Origin: a virus
Strand: one strand, 5' to 3'
Length of the DNA stretch: 31,280 nt
Virus record (IMG/VR): IMGVR_UViG_3300047386_000012
Coordinates: 1 to 31,280 of that record
Notes under the pieces: generated by a model
What the model was told of the DNA's origin: nothing
The model's database searches: none
What the model saw: the letters and a program-made list of their open reading frames with translations, nothing else
In this document: positions 1 through 7,226 of the stretch, piece by piece
Numbering within the stretch: position 1 is the first letter of the stretch
Layout of the letters: each line of letters opens with the position of its first letter
Made by a program: the position numbers and the translations under genes

Positions 1-1
1 A

Positions 2-961
2 CATTACGCACAGAAAACAGAGTTTCGTATTCTAGCTCGGATTATTGCTGAGAACCTACCGCCTGAGTATCCATATCAGGTTGCGGGTGCGGAGCAGACG
101 ATCAAGGCTGAAGACTTTGATGCGCGTGTGGATATCATTCCCGTTAGCGATCCAAACATATTCTCCATGGCACAAAGGGTGACGTTAGCTCAAACTCAGT
201 TGCAGTTAGCACAGTCCAATCCCCAGATGCACAACTTGCATGCGGCGTATCGACGGATGTATCAGGCCCTTGAGGTTCAGAACATTGACGAGATTCTCCC
301 ACCGCCGCCAGAGCCACAGCCAACAGATCCTGCCTTGGAGAATGCCAAAGGTTTGATGGGATCATTGTTGCAAGCGTTCCCTGATCAAGACCATGACGCG
401 CATATCAAAATTCACGTCATGTTTATGAAGACGCCTTTGGTCACGACTTCACCACAGGTTATGGGTACGTTTTATGCTCACTTACAGGAGCACATTGCTA
501 TGAAGGCGCGTCAGTTGGTTATGGCTGAGATCCAAGGTTTGATCAGTCAGGTGCAGCTAAACGCTCAGATGGGCGCGGTAGATCCGCAAGCAGCGCAGCA
601 GAAGATCATGGAAGTGCAGCAAGAGATGCAGAACCCTGCCGAGGTAGAAAAGTTAGTTGCCTTGCAGGAAATGCAAATCATGCAGCAGACACTTGCGGAG
701 ATTACGCCGCAGGGTCAGGATCCGATGTCAGATCCATTGGTGCAGATTCGTATGCAGGAGCTTGCGCTCAAGCAGCAATCAGAGCAGCGTAAGTCTCAGA
801 TGGACGAGGCAGAGGTTATGATGAACGCAGCGAAAATGCAGCAGCAAGCGGCGACAGACGCAGCGCGTATTGAGAGCCAAGAAGAAATCGCTGGAAATAG
901 AAACGACGTGAACCGTGAGCGTATTGACGTGCAGCGGCAAGCTATGTTGAGGAGAGGTTAG
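2..961 (+). CDS. Portal protein, C-terminal part (5' end outside window)
   Basis: The reading frame is open from the first bases of the window to the TAA at 959-961, so this is the last 319 residues of a larger gene; the GTG at 128 is internal. The segment reads FRILARIIAENLPPEYPYQV, then VDIIPVSDPNIFSMAQRVTL, then a proline-rich stretch (PPPPEPQPTDP) and a long Gln/Met-rich helical tail. This DxxPVSDPN...AQR...AQ pattern is typical of the C-terminal region of P22-like portal proteins from podoviruses. The portal is the dodecameric ring at the capsid vertex through which DNA enters and leaves and to which the tail attaches. The helical Gln-rich tail fits a portal barrel. Capsid assembly genes downstream agree with this. 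The N-terminal half, which would settle the family, is missing. Confidence 0.82.
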   Translation, partial: HYAQKTEFRILARIIAENLPPEYPYQVAGAEQTIKAEDFDARVDIIPVSDPNIFSMAQRVTLAQTQLQLAQSNPQMHNLHAAYRRMYQALEVQNIDEILPPPPEPQPTDPALENAKGLMGSLLQAFPDQDHDAHIKIHVMFMKTPLVTTSPQVMGTFYAHLQEHIAMKARQLVMAEIQGLISQVQLNAQMGAVDPQAAQQKIMEVQQEMQNPAEVEKLVALQEMQIMQQTLAEITPQGQDPMSDPLVQIRMQELALKQQSEQRKSQMDEAEVMMNAAKMQQQAATDAARIESQEEIAGNRNDVNRERIDVQRQAMLRRG

Positions 962-962
962 G

Positions 963-1361
963 ATGGATTTAAGTTTAATACAGCCAGAGCCAGCCATGAA
1001 TGGTCCGTTTATGGGTAGGCCGCTGATGGAAGCGGTTATGCCGATTCAAAGGCCAGACATGAATAATGGGTTCGACCTAATGCCAAGACCAGGTTCTGAA
1101 TATCTTCAACCTGTTGGCGGTGGTGGCATAGGTCAGTATCTTCAGCCGATGATTAGACAGATTAACAGCCATTACCAGCAAAACGAGGTGCAACCGTTTG
1201 TGCAAGAAATAACGCAATTAGCTAATCAGCGTTTTCCAAATGCGTTTCAAGGCGGCGGTATGGGGATAGGGAACTTTCTCCAACAACAGCGTCCTCTGCC
1301 AACACAAGACATCTTTTCAGGTGTTTCGGGCGCGGCCCTTGGCTTGTTAGCTGCGAGGTAG
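963..1361 (+). CDS. Hypothetical protein following portal
   Basis: A 132-residue protein that I do not recognise by function. It starts one base after the portal stop with an AGGAG-type ribosome site inside the portal 3' end, so it is probably translationally coupled. It is rich in Pro, Gln, Met and Gly with no membrane segment; residues 40-60 contain a [11 protein letters not shown] stretch, and the C-terminus ends in a small hydrophobic helix ([11 protein letters not shown]). Low-complexity composition and position suggest a minor virion or assembly protein, but nothing in the sequence proves this. Confidence 0.6.
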   Translation: MDLSLIQPEPAMNGPFMGRPLMEAVMPIQRPDMNNGFDLMPRPGSEYLQPVGGGGIGQYLQPMIRQINSHYQQNEVQPFVQEITQLANQRFPNAFQGGGMGIGNFLQQQRPLPTQDIFSGVSGAALGLLAAR

Positions 1362-1363
1362 CG

Positions 1364-1561
1364 ATGCCACTCAAGAAGGGGTCCTCTCAAACCACGATTA
1401 GCTCCAACATTGGCAAGCTAAAAGACGAAGGCTATCCGCAGAAGCAAGCGGTGGCTATTGCATTGAACAATGCAGGTAAAAAGAAATATGCATCTGGCGG
1501 CATGGTAAACAGCCGTTTCAGCAGGATTGCACGTCCTCAAAGGTTTTCTGGAGAGTTTTGA
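1364..1561 (+). CDS. Small conserved phage protein with C-terminal GGMV motif
   Basis: A 65-residue basic protein. Residues 5-40 ([20 protein letters not shown] followed by [15 protein letters not shown]) match a small helical domain that I recall as widespread in phages and annotated as a domain of unknown function. After it comes YASGGMV (residues 42-48), a short motif that recurs in other small proteins in this window. GAGG lies a few bases before the ATG. The stop codon overlaps the next start (TGATG). Function unknown; the helical part could bind nucleic acid or another virion protein, but no diagnostic residues show that. Confidence 0.75.
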   Translation: MPLKKGSSQTTISSNIGKLKDEGYPQKQAVAIALNNAGKKKYASGGMVNSRFSRIARPQRFSGEF

Positions 1562-1734
1562 TGTGCGTACTTGTGTTCGTTGCATACGGACACATGTGGG
1601 TAAACGGATACGGTAGTTGGTTTTATAAAGCCTGTCAGTACGACTGCGGCTCGAACCGTTACGGATATTATGATAGAGTGTATCGCGTAGATCCAGATTA
1701 TCGGTGTCCTGTGAGGTTTCGTAAAGATGATTGA
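1561..1734 (+). CDS. Short cysteine-containing protein with hydrophobic N-terminus
   Basis: A 57-residue reading frame fills the gap between its neighbours. The ATG overlaps the previous stop as TGATG and the TGA lies 8 bases inside the next gene. It begins with a hydrophobic stretch ([14 protein letters not shown]), followed by a Tyr-rich region with three further cysteines (CQYDC, later RCPVRF). The short hydrophobic start and the cysteines suggest an exported or envelope-associated peptide, but the hydrophobic part is too short for a confident signal peptide. No function can be assigned. Coupling at both ends and absence of another reading frame in the gap support it being real. Confidence 0.55.
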   Translation: MCVLVFVAYGHMWVNGYGSWFYKACQYDCGSNRYGYYDRVYRVDPDYRCPVRFRKDD

Positions 1735-2200
1735 TCCTGTTACAGCGGTTGGGTTGGCGACTTCCGCATTCAATGCCATCAAGCAAGGCATTTCTGTCGG
1801 GCGTGATTTGCAAGATATGTCTGGTCAGCTTTCCCAGTGGGGCAAGGCGTTTAGCGATTTTTCCTACGCCGAGGACAAAGCTCAAAACCCTCCTTGGTAT
1901 AAGTTCAAGGGTAGTGACGAAGAGACGGCGTTACAAATCTTTGCCCAGAAAAAGAAAATGGAGCAGATGCGTAACGACATTAAGTCGTTTATTAGCTGGA
2001 ATTATGGGCCTTCTGCGTGGGAAGAGGTTCTCTCTATCGAGGCCAAAATGCGAAAACAGCGTAAAGAAGAGTTGTATCGCAAGGAGGAGTTGAAAAGAAA
2101 GATCGTAGAATGGATTGTTGGGTTATTAGCCGCTGCAATTGGTATCGCGGTAATGGGCTTCGTACTCTGGTTGATTGGGAAAGGCCAAGGCCGATGGTAA
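1727..2200 (+). CDS. Conserved marine-phage protein with C-terminal membrane helix
   Basis: A 157-residue protein. Residues 1-65 carry a small-residue helical region, then NPPWYKFKGSDEETALQIFA, then a Lys/Glu-rich helix (about 75-125), and a hydrophobic segment at about 127-150 (IVEWIVGLLAAAIGIAVMGF) that looks like a transmembrane helix with a basic tail. I recall proteins of this form (start VTAVGLATSAF, core NPPWYK) from marine phages, always of unknown function. A tail-anchored membrane protein at the start of the lysis region could take part in lysis or superinfection effects, or could be a minor virion protein. The start overlaps the previous gene. Confidence 0.7.
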   Translation: MIDPVTAVGLATSAFNAIKQGISVGRDLQDMSGQLSQWGKAFSDFSYAEDKAQNPPWYKFKGSDEETALQIFAQKKKMEQMRNDIKSFISWNYGPSAWEEVLSIEAKMRKQRKEELYRKEELKRKIVEWIVGLLAAAIGIAVMGFVLWLIGKGQGRW

Positions 2201-2323
2201 ATGCGACTTGTGCAAGCAGGTAGGATGCGTTGGATTGTATATGATGCTCGAGGAAAGATTGTGATTATAACACATCATCGCAAAATAGCCGAGTGGGTTA
2301 TTCAAAGGGGCGGATATGTCTGA
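2201..2323 (+). CDS. Very small hypothetical protein (40 aa)
   Basis: A 40-residue frame fills the 116-base space between two clear genes. Its ATG directly follows the previous TAA and its TGA lies inside the next gene's start region, an 8-base overlap. It contains RWIVYDARGKIVIITHHRKI and a WVIQ segment, resembling a short beta-hairpin plus helix. An alternative start is Met9 at 2225. Small proteins with a WIVYD-R-G-IVIIT pattern look familiar to me from phage genomes, but I know no function. Support comes from its exact fit between neighbours. Confidence 0.5.
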   Translation: MRLVQAGRMRWIVYDARGKIVIITHHRKIAEWVIQRGGYV

Positions 2324-2570
2324 CGGGCTGACGGGTGTAAGCAATATGCCGTTCAATGTGGGCAGTGACATACACGCCCAAACGAGGGCGCGTGAACGCA
2401 TAGAAACGCATTTGGTGGAGCAAAGGGTAGAAAAAGAACATAGGGCCAACCACAGCCACTTAGAGGCGCTCCAGAAGCAAAGATTGGACTTACAGGAAAG
2501 TTATGATAAGTTTGGGCGCAAGACTGTGGCGGATAGGCCGCAGGGAACGAAGTTAAACATAGAGGTGTAA
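2316..2570 (+). CDS. Hypothetical charged helical protein
   Basis: An 84-residue protein. Residues 20-70 are a highly charged, probably coiled-coil helix (repeated Glu, Arg and Gln with His), ending in a short basic segment. The AGGGGCGG stretch before the ATG is a good ribosome site. No membrane segment and no recognised domain. It sits between a small unknown gene and the first holin candidate in the same frame-overlapping operon. Function unknown. Confidence 0.6.
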   Translation: MSDGLTGVSNMPFNVGSDIHAQTRARERIETHLVEQRVEKEHRANHSHLEALQKQRLDLQESYDKFGRKTVADRPQGTKLNIEV

Positions 2571-2571
2571 C

Positions 2572-2772
2572 ATGTCAAATACCTTTGAAAAAATACTGCA
2601 ATATAAACTTATGCCCCGTTTTATGATGATTGTTATGACGATCATGTACATAAAAGTTATAAACTGGGGGATGAGCTTGGATGACTTGTCTACGCAGCAA
2701 TCTGCAATGATATCAGTGGTCAGTGGGGCGATGACAGGAACGATAGCCGTTTGGCTGGGTAGTGAGAAATGA
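2572..2772 (+). CDS. Putative small holin or membrane protein (two helices)
   Basis: A 66-residue protein with two predicted membrane segments: about residues 17-34 (FMMIVMTIMYIKVINWGM) and 44-62 (SAMISVVSGAMTGTIAVWL). It ends GSEK. Small size, two helices and position directly before a three-helix holin, a membrane coiled-coil protein and an endolysin fit a holin or antiholin, which controls timing of inner-membrane permeabilisation. Similar proteins ending in a WLGxEK motif look familiar from marine phages. The stop overlaps the next start. Alternative: a membrane protein unrelated to lysis. Confidence 0.6.
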   Translation: MSNTFEKILQYKLMPRFMMIVMTIMYIKVINWGMSLDDLSTQQSAMISVVSGAMTGTIAVWLGSEK

Positions 2773-3158
2773 GTATCTTTACTGCTGCATTAGGACCAAT
2801 AGCCAATCTTGCTGGATCATGGCTGCAAGGTAAGGCCGATAAGAATGCCGCTGCTGCGGAGCTAAAGCTCACGGAGGCGAAAGCGAAAGCCCAGATATTA
2901 TTGTCTGAAAAAACAAGCGTCGCTGACTGGGAACGCATTATGGCAGAGGGTTCTAAGTCAAGCTGGAAAGACGAATGGTTCGTAATTGTCCTGTCTATTC
3001 CCCTTGTTTTGGCGTTTATTCCAGGTGCAGAAGGTTGGGTTGATCGTGGTTTTGCCCAACTCTCCAAAGCGCCAGACTGGTATTTTTATAGTTTAGGTAT
3101 CGCTATTTCAGCGAGTTTCGGTGTGAGAGGGGCAACTGCCCTGTTTAAGAGGAAGTAA
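2769..3158 (+). CDS. Holin of the GTA three-helix family
   Basis: A 129-residue protein. Residues 5-65 form an amphipathic Ala/Lys-rich helix (IANLAGSWLQGKADKNAAAA), then SWKDEWFVIVLSIPLVLAF (65-83) forms the first strong membrane helix and 104-125 the second (WYFYSLGIAISASFGVRGA), with a basic end FKRK. The SWKDEW-IP-FIPG arrangement is the signature I associate with the holin family found in gene transfer agents and prophages of Alphaproteobacteria. It would form inner-membrane lesions that release the endolysin encoded downstream. Overlaps the preceding gene by 4 bases (ATGA) and abuts the next gene. Confidence 0.75.
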   Translation: MSIFTAALGPIANLAGSWLQGKADKNAAAAELKLTEAKAKAQILLSEKTSVADWERIMAEGSKSSWKDEWFVIVLSIPLVLAFIPGAEGWVDRGFAQLSKAPDWYFYSLGIAISASFGVRGATALFKRK

Positions 3159-3523
3159 TGGAAAACTTAAAACTACCTATTGTACTTGTTATGGCTATGG
3201 CGGCACAGCTTGCAGGAGGTGTTTGGTGGGTTTCACAACAAGCGGCAACGATTTCAAATCTTGAAGAAACAGTAAGCCAGCTTGGCTCTAAAATGGCTAT
3301 TGAAGACAACATAAACTTAAAACGTGACGTGCAGTCTAATGCCAAGGAGATTGACGATGTTTGGGATGACATGGAAGATGTTTGGGATGAACTGTCAAAC
3401 TTAGCTAACTCTATCGGTCAGGTTACTAAATTGCAGCAGCGTGTAGCTGTAATTGAAAGTGAGCTTAAATATATTTCTCGTGATCACAATGGGGTTACGA
3501 ATATGAGAGGCAACGGAAGATGA
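3158..3523 (+). CDS. Single-pass membrane protein with coiled coil, possible spanin-like
   Basis: A 121-residue protein with one N-terminal membrane helix (about residues 6-26, LPIVLVMAMAAQLAGGVWWV) followed by a long coiled coil (about 28-105; heptads in ISNLEETVSQLGSKM and in LQQRVAVIESELKY). An acidic repeat, DDVWDDMEDVWDELSNL, sits in the middle. One N-terminal helix plus a periplasmic coiled coil, between holin and endolysin, is the architecture of an inner-membrane spanin, which helps disrupt the outer membrane. No lipoprotein partner with a lipobox is seen nearby, so the role is an inference. Confidence 0.6.
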   Translation: MENLKLPIVLVMAMAAQLAGGVWWVSQQAATISNLEETVSQLGSKMAIEDNINLKRDVQSNAKEIDDVWDDMEDVWDELSNLANSIGQVTKLQQRVAVIESELKYISRDHNGVTNMRGNGR

Positions 3524-4164
3524 GCAATGCAATGAAAGCCTTACAGCAACGGTGCGGAGTATCCGCAGACGGAGCCTTTGGCCCCAACACTGCTAGAGCA
3601 ATCGTTGAGCATTACGAGTTATCACCAGAACGCGGGGCACATTTGCTGGGTCAATCGGCGCATGAGAGTGGTTACTTCAAGCACACAGAGGAAAATCTTA
3701 ACTATTCAGAGGACGCGTTAAACCGTGTGTTCCGCCGTTATTTTGGTGAAGGCAAAGAGGATGCTTCTAAGTATGCTCGAAATCCTCAGAAGATTGCTAA
3801 TTATGTATACATGGATGAGCATCGATCAAAAAAGGGTGCGCTCGGAAATGTTGAGGAAAATGACGGCTGGGCTTTTCGAGGCCGAGGATTTTTACAATGC
3901 ACGGGCCGTACAAACTACCGAAAGTTTGCATCGGAAATGCGTTTGCCTGATGTTATGAAAGACCCTGATCTTGTAGCTACAGAGTATGCTTTTGAAAGCG
4001 CATACTGGTTTTTCAAACGTAATGGGTTGTTTACGATTGCGGACAAAGGTGTCAATGACGAGGTGATCACAGAGGTTACGCGCCGTGTAAACGGTGGCAC
4101 TCATGGTCTTGATGATCGATTAGAAAAAACCAAAAAGATATATGAATGGGTTAGGAGAACGTAA
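3520..4164 (+). CDS. Endolysin, GH19 chitinase-like lysozyme with short peptidoglycan-binding motif
   Basis: A 214-residue protein. Residues 8-30 (LQQRCGVSADGAFGPNTARA) resemble the end of a peptidoglycan-binding type 1 domain (ADGxFGPxT). Residues 38-214 form a glycoside hydrolase 19 domain: LLGQSAHESGYF with the likely catalytic acid Glu49, EENLNYS with Glu57/Glu58 as candidate second acid, and GWAFRGRGFLQCTGRTNY, the substrate-groove signature RGRGxxQxTGRxNY. NGG near residue 193 also fits. This family cuts the glycan strands of peptidoglycan in phages. No signal peptide is present, so export depends on the holins encoded upstream. It overlaps the previous gene by 4 bases. Confidence 0.9.
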   Translation: MSNAMKALQQRCGVSADGAFGPNTARAIVEHYELSPERGAHLLGQSAHESGYFKHTEENLNYSEDALNRVFRRYFGEGKEDASKYARNPQKIANYVYMDEHRSKKGALGNVEENDGWAFRGRGFLQCTGRTNYRKFASEMRLPDVMKDPDLVATEYAFESAYWFFKRNGLFTIADKGVNDEVITEVTRRVNGGTHGLDDRLEKTKKIYEWVRRT

Positions 4165-4541
4165 TGCCTACAATTATGATTAGTATATTACCTGACGGCA
4201 TTCCTGTGGATAAGATGGAAGAAGATGACAACGGGAATAGTTGTCCTTTGCCCACCCAGGATTACGAACTCAATGACATGAATCGTCAGGTGGCTATAGA
4301 TGAGTATGGCTATCGTGAGCCAAACACTTCGGTGGCTTTTCGCAACGATGAAAGTTGTGGAACGTGTGGAATGTATAACCAGACAGAGGATATGCAGGAG
4401 TGCATTGGAGACGAGTCTGGAGAAACAGGCTATTGCCAACTTCTCAAATTTGTGTGTAATAGTGAAAACACATGTGATGAGTGGGCAGAAGGTGGTCCAA
4501 TCACATCCGACTTACAAGAGGAATATAAGGACAACCTATAA
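4164..4541 (+). CDS. Acidic cysteine-rich protein, possible metal or iron-sulfur binding
   Basis: A 125-residue acidic protein with seven cysteines, six clustered in residues 65-104: C65-x2-C68-x11-C80-x10-C91-x6-C98-x5-C104, including CGTCGMY, ETGYCQ and NTCDEW. CxxC followed by a later C and a G-[YW]-C resembles the order in high-potential iron-sulfur proteins, but the full published signature is not met (no hydrophobic residue at the expected place, no aromatic after GYC). A zinc site is equally possible. No signal peptide. It abuts the endolysin gene and the next gene. Function unknown. Confidence 0.65.
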   Translation: MPTIMISILPDGIPVDKMEEDDNGNSCPLPTQDYELNDMNRQVAIDEYGYREPNTSVAFRNDESCGTCGMYNQTEDMQECIGDESGETGYCQLLKFVCNSENTCDEWAEGGPITSDLQEEYKDNL

Positions 4542-4753
4542 TGGATGTTGTCGATTTGGCAAAACACCTGTATAAGAAAATTGAAGAGCGGCAAAAAGAT
4601 ATCGGAGCGGCTCTTTCTCACGGTTCTGTAAAAGACTGGGAGCAGTATAAAATGTCTGTAGGGGAGATACGGGGCCTCGCTTACGCTAGAGAAGAAATCA
4701 AGACCCTGCTGGAGAGAAACGTAGACGATGTCGAAGACTTTATATCTTCCTGA
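4541..4753 (+). CDS. Conserved small helical phage protein
   Basis: A 70-residue, mostly helical protein (VVDLAKHLYKKIEERQKDIG, then KDWEQYKMSVGEIRGLAYA, then REEIKTLLERN). The pattern DLAKxLYKxIEExQ ... YKxxVGxIxGLxYAREEIKxLLE is familiar to me from marine and other phages, with no known function. The ATG overlaps the previous stop (TAATG), and the gene ends 26 bases inside the GroES-like gene. Position before the chaperonin and scaffold genes suggests head assembly, by context only. Confidence 0.7.
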   Translation: MDVVDLAKHLYKKIEERQKDIGAALSHGSVKDWEQYKMSVGEIRGLAYAREEIKTLLERNVDDVEDFISS

Positions 4754-5222
4754 CCATGTCGCGCAGAAAATGAACAAAGAGAAAGACGCTGCTAAAGCTG
4801 AAGTCTCTGGTGTTGCAGTTGACAGCGCATATGTAAATGCACAGGACCGCGTACTAGAACCATCCCTTTTAGAAAAACCGTTACTCGAACGATTGCCGCA
4901 ACCAACTGGTTGGCGGCTTTTAGTTATGCCGTATCAAGGTAAGGCTAAGACTTCGAGTGGCCTATACATCCCTGACGAAGTTCGAGAACGAGAATCGATT
5001 GCTACGGTAGTCGCGTACGTTCTGAAGTTAGGGCCGTTGGCATATAAGGATCCGAATAAGTTTGGACCCGACGAAGCACCTTGGTGTGAAGAAGGCCAAT
5101 GGGTTTGTATAGGCAGGTACTCAGGTTCTCGTTTTAAAATCGACGGCGGTGAAGTCCGCATCATCAACGATGATGAGGTTATTGCTACGATTTTGGAGCC
5201 AGACGATGTGAAACAAGTATAG
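4728..5222 (+). CDS. GroES-like co-chaperonin (Cpn10 family)
   Basis: A 164-residue protein. Residues 60-160 match Cpn10: GWRLLVMPYQ at the first strand, a mobile-loop region KTSSGLYIPDEVRERE, a strand pair VVAYVLKLGP, a lysine-proline-rich insertion in place of the roof loop (YKDPNKFGPDEAPW), EEGQWVCIGRYSGSRFKIDG, and the terminal VRIINDDEVIATI. It has about 55 extra residues at the N-terminus compared with bacterial GroES. Phage co-chaperonins, such as T4 gp31, replace host GroES on GroEL so that the capsid protein can fold; the scaffold and capsid genes immediately follow. GGAGAG lies 11 bases before the ATG. Confidence 0.85.
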   Translation: MSKTLYLPDHVAQKMNKEKDAAKAEVSGVAVDSAYVNAQDRVLEPSLLEKPLLERLPQPTGWRLLVMPYQGKAKTSSGLYIPDEVRERESIATVVAYVLKLGPLAYKDPNKFGPDEAPWCEEGQWVCIGRYSGSRFKIDGGEVRIINDDEVIATILEPDDVKQV

Positions 5223-5231
5223 GGCAGGATT

Positions 5232-6107
5232 ATGGCTGAAGAAAAGCAAGAGATTGAAGAACAAGAAGTTGTTCTAGAAGAGCAGCAAGAAGAACCTAAG
5301 TCGGAAGAAAAGGCGCAAGTAGCGTCGGCGGAAGGCGAAGGTGAACTTGAAGAGTACGGTGAGAAGGTACAAAAGCGTATTAAAAAACTCACTGAGCGTT
5401 ACCGCAATGAACAACGAGACCGCGAAGAAGCGGTACGGGTGGCGCAGAAGCTATTGGATGAAAACAATAAGCTGAAGGGTCGAGTTCAACAGTTAGATAG
5501 TGGATATCTAAATGAGTATGGTAACCGACTAACCACGCAAGAAGACGCGGCAAAACGTGCGTATAAACAGGCATATGAGTCTGGAGATTCCGACGCGATG
5601 CTTGCCGCGCAAGAGCAGATTGCTCAGATTGCGATTGACAAACAACGGTATGGCGCGGCGAAAACTCGTGTTGAACAACAGCAAAAAATGCAGGTTCAAC
5701 AGCAAGCGCAGCCACAACAACAAGCCCCTGTGCAACAGGCTCAAGCCCCTGCAAAGGTTGATCCAAAAGCAAAAACATGGGCCGAAAAGAATGAGTGGTT
5801 TGGGAATGATGAGATCATGACCACTGCCGCATTCACAATACATCGTAGACTTGTCGAGGAAGAGGGGTTTGACCCGAACACCGATGAGTATTATACTGAA
5901 ATAGATGGTCGTATTCGTTCGGAGTTTCCGCACAAGTTTAATACGGCTAAGAAATCGGGTGGAAATCAGGTCGCTTCTGCTGGTAATTCCGCATCCCGCA
6001 CTAACAAACAGGGGCGCAGGTCGGTCAAGTTATCGCACTCTCAAGTCGCGATTGCGAAAAAACTGGGCGTACCTCTCGAAGAATACGCCAAGTATGTAAA
6101 GGAGTAA
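5232..6107 (+). CDS. Capsid scaffolding protein
   Basis: A 291-residue protein with the composition of a phage scaffold: a very acidic Glu/Gln N-terminus (residues 1-45), coiled-coil helices (45-95, VQKRIKKLTERYRNEQRDRE), a helical region to about 150, a Gln/Pro/Ala-rich linker (about 150-180, QQQAQPQQQAPVQQAQAPAK), a conserved segment WAEKNEWFGNDEIMTTAAF with FPHKF after it, and a basic C-terminal part, the usual capsid-binding end of scaffolds. It lies directly between the GroES-like gene and head genes. It would direct assembly of the procapsid and then leave it. Identification rests on architecture and position. Confidence 0.8.
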   Translation: MAEEKQEIEEQEVVLEEQQEEPKSEEKAQVASAEGEGELEEYGEKVQKRIKKLTERYRNEQRDREEAVRVAQKLLDENNKLKGRVQQLDSGYLNEYGNRLTTQEDAAKRAYKQAYESGDSDAMLAAQEQIAQIAIDKQRYGAAKTRVEQQQKMQVQQQAQPQQQAPVQQAQAPAKVDPKAKTWAEKNEWFGNDEIMTTAAFTIHRRLVEEEGFDPNTDEYYTEIDGRIRSEFPHKFNTAKKSGGNQVASAGNSASRTNKQGRRSVKLSHSQVAIAKKLGVPLEEYAKYVKE

Positions 6108-6111
6108 TATC

Positions 6112-6573
6112 ATGGCTGACACAAGAGCACCGCGCAAAAGCGCAACACGCGAAACTGAAACGCGCAGAAAACCATGGGCACCGCCCAGTCACTTAGCCGC
6201 ACCTCCTGCACCTGAAGGGTTTGTGCATCGTTGGATTCGAGTCGCAATGCGCGGCGAAGAAGACAAGATGAACGTAAACTCCAAGTTGCGTGAAGGTTGG
6301 GAACCCGTCCGTAAAGACGAGTACCCAGACTACGAGGCTCCAACTATCGACGATGGTCGGTACGAGGGCGTCATCGGTCAAGGTGGTCTGATGCTGTGTC
6401 GCATTCCTGCCGAAACAGCCCAAGAAAGAAACGAGTATTACGGGGGCCGAACCCGCGAACAGATGGTAGCTGTAGATCAGGACCTTATGAAGGAACAACA
6501 TCCTTCAATGCCGATTAATCAAACTCGGCAAAGTCGTGTAACCTTCGGTGGATCAAGACGAGACACCGAATAA
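6112..6573 (+). CDS. Conserved head-region protein of unknown function
   Basis: A 153-residue basic-start protein. After an Arg/Thr/Lys-rich first 20 residues come WAPPSHLAAPPAPEGFVHRW, KLREGWEPVRKDEYPDYEAP, GVIGQGGLMLCRIPAETAQE, and a C-terminus with REQMVAVDQDLMKEQHPSMP and RQSRVTFGG. I recall this arrangement as a conserved gene next to the capsid gene in many marine phages, usually called hypothetical. Ribosome site AAGGAG just before the ATG. A minor head or assembly role is likely from context only. Confidence 0.7.
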   Translation: MADTRAPRKSATRETETRRKPWAPPSHLAAPPAPEGFVHRWIRVAMRGEEDKMNVNSKLREGWEPVRKDEYPDYEAPTIDDGRYEGVIGQGGLMLCRIPAETAQERNEYYGGRTREQMVAVDQDLMKEQHPSMPINQTRQSRVTFGGSRRDTE

Positions 6574-6590
6574 TTTAGAGGATTGCTACT

Positions 6591-7226
6591 ATGGCAAACA
6601 CTAACGGTGCATTCGGGCTTCGCCCGATTGGCGTAGTCGGTCAGGCTACGAACACCACTGGTGCGACCGAGTATCGTATCGCCTCTGGAAACACTAACGC
6701 GATCTATCAAGGTTCTCCTGTTATCCCGCTTTCAACTGGCTTTATTGACATTGTTGGCGCGGCTGCTGGAGGCACCGTGGGTCTTTTAGGTGTGTTCTGG
6801 GGATGCGAATACGTTTCGTCCACTACTGGTGAAACTATTTTTTCCAATAACTGGCCTGGTTCTGGCGCGGATTCTAATCATCCTGTCAAAGCCTTCGTGT
6901 ATGACAACCCAATGCAAACATTTGTTATATGTTCAGACGCTTCACTTACTAGCGAAGCAACTGCGCGTGGGCATGTGTTCGCAAACGCAAACTTTGCAAC
7001 GGCTACTTCTGGTTCTTCTACCACAGGTATCTCTTCTGCTAAGTTGGGTGTTAGCACAATCGCCACCACTGCTGCGCTGCAACTGCGTATCATCGGAATC
7101 CAAGATGATCCAGAAAACAGCGACTTCACAGCGGCTGGTATCCCTGTAATCGTTCGATTGAATAACAGCTTCAACTCCGCCAATGGTGCGATTGTTGCTG
7201 GTACTCCATCGACTACTGGCGTATAA
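6591..7226 (+). CDS. Probable virion structural protein (head decoration candidate)
   Basis: A 211-residue protein rich in Gly, Thr, Ser, Ala and Asn with few charges, as in beta-rich virion proteins. It starts MANTNGAFGLRPIGVVGQAT, and contains VFWGCEYVSSTTGETIFSNN and a C-terminal LRIIGIQDDPENSDFTAAGI segment. It is placed immediately before the major capsid gene with 12 bases between, both with good ribosome sites. In many phages the gene beside the capsid gene encodes a decoration protein; this protein is larger than most such proteins, so the name is tentative. Confidence 0.65.
   Translation: MANTNGAFGLRPIGVVGQATNTTGATEYRIASGNTNAIYQGSPVIPLSTGFIDIVGAAAGGTVGLLGVFWGCEYVSSTTGETIFSNNWPGSGADSNHPVKAFVYDNPMQTFVICSDASLTSEATARGHVFANANFATATSGSSTTGISSAKLGVSTIATTAALQLRIIGIQDDPENSDFTAAGIPVIVRLNNSFNSANGAIVAGTPSTTGV

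Noticed and set aside
1418-1885. Minus-strand 155-residue reading frame over several small plus-strand genes
   Set aside because: The plus-strand genes here have ribosome sites and overlapping start/stop junctions; the opposite frame has no domain and no coherent composition.
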